NCBI GenBank assembly: GCA_963556195.1 | Contig: OY744529.1 | Span: 61,325,080-61,389,079, forward strand | Source: Sepiola atlantica | Lineage: Eukaryota > Mollusca > Cephalopoda > Sepiida > Sepiolidae | Direction: 5' to 3' | DNA length: 64,000 nucleotides | In this document: positions 58,915 through 64,000 of the stretch, piece by piece | Position numbering within the stretch: the first letter of the stretch is position 1 | Layout of the letters: the number at the start of each line of letters is the position of its first letter | The notes under the pieces: generated by a model | The model's input: only the letters and a program-made list of their open reading frames with translations | Told to the model about the DNA's origin: nothing | Databases searched by the model: none | Position numbers and translations under genes: made by a program

Positions 58915-59370
58915 TCTACTTAGATATAAAAGGAATGCTTTAATTCTATCCGTGTGTGTCCGAGTAAAAGTCAAAAACTGCACTAGGTACACTTACAAAC
59001 CTGACATAATCGCGTTCGGTTATAGCAAAAAGAAATATTTATTCGTTTGGTGAGTAAATAAGTGCAGATGGGGGGGGGGCAATAAAAAATCTTCATTCGT
59101 ACTTGTTGTTTTAAAAATAAACTAGTTCAAACGCTCATTTAGCTTGTTTTCTTTTTCTTTATTGCTTTCTTTATTTATTTATTTAATTATTGAACCAGTT
59201 GCCAAGGAGAAAAGTAGAGAGAGAGAAGAAAAAAGGAACAGAGAAAGAAAGAAAGCGGGATAGAATCAGTCGAAAGGTAGAGAAAGAAAAGTGTTAAAAG
59301 ATATGACACACTCTTAAACTCTTCTGTTTTGTTTTCCATGCCTTCGGGCAACGTCTGGTAGCCCTGCTAG
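58915..59370 (+). mobile_element. Short Helitron-like element
   Basis: The right end (GGTAGCCCTGCTAG, CTAG at 59367-59370, followed by T) matches the Helitron end at 34038. The preceding purine-rich stretch also resembles 33900-33980. The left end TCTACTTAGATATAAAAGGA resembles other Helitron starts but is preceded by C, not A, so the start is tentative. The terminal hairpin is degenerate. No gene is inside. Confidence 0.5.
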
Positions 59371-60559
59371 TCAATCATAAAAGAAAATAAATGGCACTTA
59401 GATGAGCATTTTACTGCAGTTTCACGGCATTACCAATCATTAGAAAAACACTTAACAAGTCTCTAACGTCATTCATTATTACACAAACGAAACCAAAGAA
59501 CCGTGTTATATCGAACCAGGGTTGTCCGGGATATTGTTCATGCAATGTTTTCTTTTCATTGAATATGCCGTTTCATTTTTTTTTTCGTTTAAAATGTCTT
59601 TCGCCAATACAGTTTCTTCTTTCTTCATTTTTCTTTCGTTTTTTTTATTGTCACAAGGGATTTCGGAATTATCATTAATTTCGGTTGCAAGTGTAAACGT
59701 GAAACATCGAAATTAAAATAACTACAAAAAATAGATCGGTCAGCTTTTAACGGACTGCAATAAGAGTATTTATTCACGTGATGTCGCATTTCGAGTGTTT
59801 TTATCCTTATGTACACGTGTAAGTAGAGTGGCGTTTTTGTTTTAACAATGCAGCGTGTTAGATTGGACACAGCAATATTGTTATTTAATCTGGGCTTAAA
59901 TAAGGGAAAAAACACCCTACGTTTCTTTACTCAAAAACAGACGGGCATTTAAATCCAATATATTATTCAGTCAATATTTTGTTAGTAGAAATAGTGGTTG
60001 CGATGTGTTAACAAGTCAACAGTCAAAGAAACAAAGAAAGAGATTCATATGATTATTTCCACAAGGAATTTCCACAAAAGTCATTATCAGTGATTGTTCA
60101 CTGACAATGACCAGAGGTGTTCTCTGGAGTCTGAGAAACATCATGTCTCCCTAGATTTTCAGCACTCTACTTCATTCGATAACTGTTGTAAAACATTTTC
60201 GTTTACAATTGATTACATTTTCGTTTACAATTGATTACAGCCGTTTACAATTGATTTTTCGCTAGCGCCGACCGTTGGTCTTCCCCTGGAATTTAAGTGG
60301 AGACAAGACTCTCTAAGGTTCCAGTGCACCCCGCACCATTCCATGGAAGGCTTAGATGGTGTTTTCCCACATTGGTCTTTTAATCATTCTTGACCCATCA
60401 TGGTTATTCTGTGGTGCCACCACATGTGTGTGTGATATTTTGGGGGGTAGAAGGGGGTCAGTTTATGGGATTTCGGTTTCAGTTTTCTTGGGTTTGTATG
60501 ATGTTCTTTCAATGTATTTGTTTTATTTCAATTTTTTATTTCTAATTTAACTTAACTTG
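59371..60559. other. No convincing gene
   Basis: A TTTTCGTTTACAATTGATTA unit is repeated two to three times at 60197-60258. Nothing else is recognisable. Confidence 0.4.
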
Positions 60560-60850
60560 GTTATGTGGGTTGGTTCCCGCATTCGATGACTTTTATTACG
60601 ATTTCGGCAGTATTAATTGTTGCATTGCGTTGTATGGTCTCAGCATTCCCTTTTATGCTAATTTCTCCTAGTCATTTTCCACGTTTTCGAAACTATTCCT
60701 AGTGCTCCTACAATTATTGATATCATAGTTATTTTATTGATGTTACAGATTCCTTTTAGTTCTATGACGAGTTTCGTGTATTTGCTCCATTTTTCTGCCT
60801 CCTTCTTCTTCGTCCTGAGAACTGTTGGGACGGCAAAATTTAGGTGTGTT
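60560..60850 (-). pseudogene. LINE C-terminal fragment
   Basis: On the minus strand, 60838 downwards reads AVPTVLRTKKKEAEKWSKYT, then KLVIELKGICNINK and ISIIVGALGIVSK. The pattern of charged linker, KYxxLxxEIxxLW-like segment and (V)PI(I)VGALGxxxK is the tail found after RT in one group of LINEs. There is a stop soon after and no RT domain upstream. The clade is not certain. Confidence 0.45.
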
Positions 60851-60851
60851 C

Positions 60852-61149
<298 letters not shown>

Positions 61150-61181
61150 GAGAGGGAGAGTGCCATTTTTAAACACACACA

Positions 61182-61184
<3 letters not shown>

Positions 61185-61256
<72 letters not shown>
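61185..61256. repeat. (TA)n microsatellite
   Basis: About 36 TA units, about 80 nt downstream of the minus-strand hammerhead cut at 61336. Confidence 0.98.
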
Positions 61257-61260
<4 letters not shown>

Positions 61261-61330
61261 AAAATGGAACTAATATTCTAACGTAATGGAAAATGAAAAG
61301 AAGGGAAAAACAAAAATATTATTTATGTAT

Positions 61331-61372
61331 TAATCAACATTTCGTCTTTATTTTAAGGCTTCCTCAGGATAA
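61331..61372 (-). ncRNA. Hammerhead motif, stem II and I weakened
   Basis: Minus strand: CTGAGGA (61367-61361), extra A, GCCTT with AAGAC (one mismatch), GAAA (61343-61340), TGTT, cut predicted between 61336 and 61335, then GATT against TATC (three pairs). The core is intact but pairing has decayed relative to 30190-30230. Confidence 0.55.
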
Positions 61373-61639
61373 TTGGTATGAAGAAAATAACACACATACA
61401 AAATATTTGAAATAATCGTAGTAGGAGGAGAAAAGCTTAAAAAGCCTGTTTACGAAAAGATAAAATATGAGCTACAAATAGATGTTAGCAATGGAAGTAG
61501 TTGATTTAACAGTGGAAATCTTGGGGGAAATTGTTGTGGTTCGAGTTATTAAACCATTAGGGAGGGGGTGAGCTTGCGTGATGTAAGCCGAAAAATAAAA
61601 CAAAACTTCTTATCTTTTCTATGAGGCCAGAGCATTGGC

Positions 61640-63560
61640 CATCAACCTACAACAGAACAACACAATAACACCCAACTAATTACAAATATCAGCAAATCTG
61701 TCAAAAAATTCAACGCCCGCCACACAGTCAGACTGGAAAACAAACTTATAAAATTAATTTCGAACAGCAAATGGAAAAGCTTAGGACACCCGGATCTTAT
61801 ACAAAACATGACCACTCAAGGACTCTCAAACATAGAAATTGAAGCTCTCATATTCGGTTTAAAATTTGCAACTGGGATACATTCAAATATCACAACCAAT
61901 ACCATTTAAAATAATTACAGACATGAAAACACAGACTTCAGAAAAGGTTTTATACACGGAATTATTTCAATCACATCCATTCTACCCAATGATTTAGTAT
62001 TATCGAAGAGGTATGTAGATACTTTAAAACACCTAGCTATAAGAATAACATCATCATATCAACTACAGATAAGGGAGGGGCATATTAATTATGGAAAAAG
62101 AGATCATATTTAAAGAAAATATATACACTACTATCAGACGAAAATACATGCACTAACACAGACTTAAAAACTATAGACAAAAACATTGAAACTTTTAACA
62201 AATCTTTCAGAAACCTTGTAAAAACAATAAGAAATGGACATCATATATTGAATATCACCCTATTATTCCCACATTATACGACCTCCTCAAAACTCATAAA
62301 CCGGACATCCCTATGCACTCCATAATATATGGCATTGGTAGCACTACGCATAAGATCGCACAAGCCATAGCCAACATTCTAACCTCACTAATTGGAACAA
62401 TCAGCTCTTTCCATATAGAAAAAAACTCGGGAGACTTATTAAACAAGATAAAAAAAACATTAATGTATAAAACAAAACTATACACAGCTTAGATGTAATA
62501 TCTTTATACACTAATGTCACCGTTTAAAAAATGTTTACATTTACTCAAGATGCACCTAAAAAATCAACATCAACTTACCGCCCCCCCCCCCAACACGTTA
62601 ATAGAGATGATGAGACTTATCACTGACATAACGTATTTTCAATTCAACAATAAGTTCTCCAAGCAAAAATTCGGACTCCCTATGGGCAACCATCTGAGTG
62701 GAGTACTAGCCTGTCTATTCTTAGAATTCCTAGAGTCTGGCCTTGTCAAATTCAGATTACCTCCAAACACTGAATACTTTAGATATATTGATGACATTCT
62801 AATATTTCTACCCGAAGACACACAAATTGAAAATCTCAAAAACAACTTAAACACAGTCGAACCCTCCATAAAATGTGCTTATGAAATACAAAAAAATAAC
62901 TCGATACCATTTTGAGACACACTTAAAATAATATCAAGCAATAACTTATCATTTAAAGTGCATCGCAAAACCACTCACAAAAACGACTATATACATTTTT
63001 ATTCACACCACAACAACAAAATAAAAACGGGCATGATAATTGTTTTTCCTACGTACTTTTATAATCTGTAGTCTAGACGAAGAATTCAAATACATTACAA
63101 ATTAATTGAAAACATTGCAATGCCCCACACATCTCATATTAAATGCAAAGAAAAAAGCCCTACTTATATTTCCAATAACAATAAGCAAAAATCACATACA
63201 TCGGACATTTCTCCATAAATAGACACCTCTTACCTTCCCATTCTGATAACACAATAATTTTCAACACTCGAAATGAACAAGGAATTCCGACAAAACAAAC
63301 TACATCAGAAACTATAAAACAAACATTAAAAACAGCAACAAAATAAAATAAAAAAACATCTAATGATGGTATATACACTGTCCCATGCGGTAATTGTCAT
63401 CAGATATAGATAGAGGAAACTGAACATAAGGTGAACATAAAAGAGATGTAAGAAATAGCTAATTCTCTGAATGCACTTTTCTCCCATGCATTACACCACG
63501 ATCATTCCTTTAATTTAGGCCAGACTATAATTGTTAAATTCATTTTAAATAAATGTTGCC
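61640..63560 (+). pseudogene. PLE 2 reverse transcriptase with GIY-YIG remnant, decayed
   Basis: The N-terminal part reads NISKSVKKFNARHTVRLENK (about 61687-61745) and LSNIEIEALIFGLKFATGI (61827-61883), a usual PLE feature. RT shows LDVISLYTNVTV (62487-62523), FGLPMGNHLSGVLACLFLEF (62671-62730), YIDD at 62784-62795 followed by ILIFLPED, and PSIKCAYEIQKNNSIPF (62863-62913) before a stop. Then come FKVHRKTTHKNDYIHFYSHH and, near 63374-63500, a GIY-YIG remnant (YTVPCGNCHQ and a HHDHSFNLGQT-like tail) without a clean YIG. Many stops and a C run at 62581-62591 break it. The catalytic RT aspartates are present. Confidence 0.75.
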
Positions 63561-63611
63561 GAAAACTTCTTCTATGGGATTTCGGTAGAAATTTAGTTTG
63601 GTTCGTTTTTC

Positions 63612-63755
63612 TTTTCTTTTTCTTCTTCTTCTTCTTCTTCTTCTTCTTAACAACAACAACAACCAGTTCTAATCATTAACTAAGAGAATCACAGTTTATC
63701 AATTATTTGTGTAGGAAAAATCGTGGTAATCCAGAATAATTTTTATGTTGATAAG

Positions 63756-63834
<79 letters not shown>
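63612..63834. repeat. Right copy of the repeat flanking PLE 2, with microsatellites
   Basis: (TTC)n, AACAACAACA and about 110 bp as in the left copy, with an internal deletion of about 20 bp, then (TA)n (63760-63818) and (GA)n (63819-63834). Confidence 0.85.
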
Positions 63835-63984
63835 CAGATGTACATGTTATAATGTGTCAAGCCAAATGGGTTCGTGTCCCACGGCACTTATCAAGTACTC
63901 CGAGCCCCTACTTTCGAATTGAAGCTCTTTAAGTTAAAGTCCAATGAAGGTCCTAATGGATTAGTGGTAGTTTTCTGTTTACTT

Positions 63985-64000
63985 TATATATATATATATA
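63985..64000. repeat. (TA)n running off the window
   Basis: A TA run starts at about 63985 and continues past the window edge. The interval 63835-63984 holds no feature I can name. Confidence 0.9.

Larger units (their letters stand above)
61257..63600 (+). mobile_element. Penelope-like element (PLE 2)
   Basis: A terminus of the 24002/30108 family (61257-61385, with a hammerhead on the minus strand) precedes a plus-strand PLE gene remnant. Near-identical direct repeats lie outside at 60852-61030 and 63612-63760, so the element plus its TA arrays is bracketed by a duplication. Whether these repeats are PLE terminal repeats or an independent repeat pair is open. Confidence 0.75.

Overview
The window is eukaryotic, AT-rich and almost wholly made of transposable-element debris and simple repeats. 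I found no convincing host exon, host tRNA gene or other housekeeping gene. Long perfect (TA)n arrays, Penelope-like elements (PLEs), an RTE-like LINE, jockey-like LINEs, mariners, Ty3/gypsy elements and Helitron-like ends together suggest an animal, most plausibly a mollusc and perhaps a cephalopod. That placement is inference from repeat style only.

Layout. 1-6.7 kb: two decayed Ty3/gypsy elements, the second with LTR remnants. 7.8-9.0 kb: a mariner with both terminal inverted repeats, sitting inside (TA)n. 9.0-18.2 kb: minisatellites, a gypsy gag scrap, a second mariner scrap, a small foldback unit with a well-formed hammerhead ribozyme, a 132-bp-arm hairpin and AT-rich DNA. 18.2-26.1 kb: two copies of a PLE 3' end encoding a GIY-YIG endonuclease domain, a jockey-like LINE on the minus strand, and PLE termini with hammerheads. 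26.1-34 kb: a dispersed repeat also found at 56.6 kb, another hammerhead-bearing terminus, and a 2.1-kb Helitron-like element holding a 19-copy minisatellite. 34-43.4 kb: a jockey-like LINE on the plus strand, a 5S rRNA-derived sequence, tandem repeats and a minus-strand reverse transcriptase (RT) remnant. 43.5-46.3 kb: a PLE (RT plus broken GIY-YIG) bounded by ~250-bp inverted repeats, each with a hammerhead. 49.5-49.9 kb: a foldback with 67-bp arms and a hammerhead. 50.3-54.6 kb: an apparently full-length RTE-like LINE with one unbroken ORF (endonuclease, RT, C2H2 finger), the only clearly intact gene here. 55-64 kb: dispersed and tandem repeats, a short Helitron-like element, a LINE C-terminal scrap and a second PLE.

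Main observation. At least eleven sites on both strands match the type I hammerhead core (CTGANGA, stem II, GAAA, a very short and often palindromic stem III, then stem I). Seven have an essentially intact core. Their stem sequences differ between families while the pairing is kept. Nearly every one has a (TA)n or similar microsatellite about 50-190 nt downstream of the predicted cleavage site. Together with the PLE RT and GIY-YIG genes, this suggests PLEs and small PLE-like derivatives whose hammerhead RNAs end at, or insert into, TA microsatellites. The unbroken LINE would be the most recently active element in the window.
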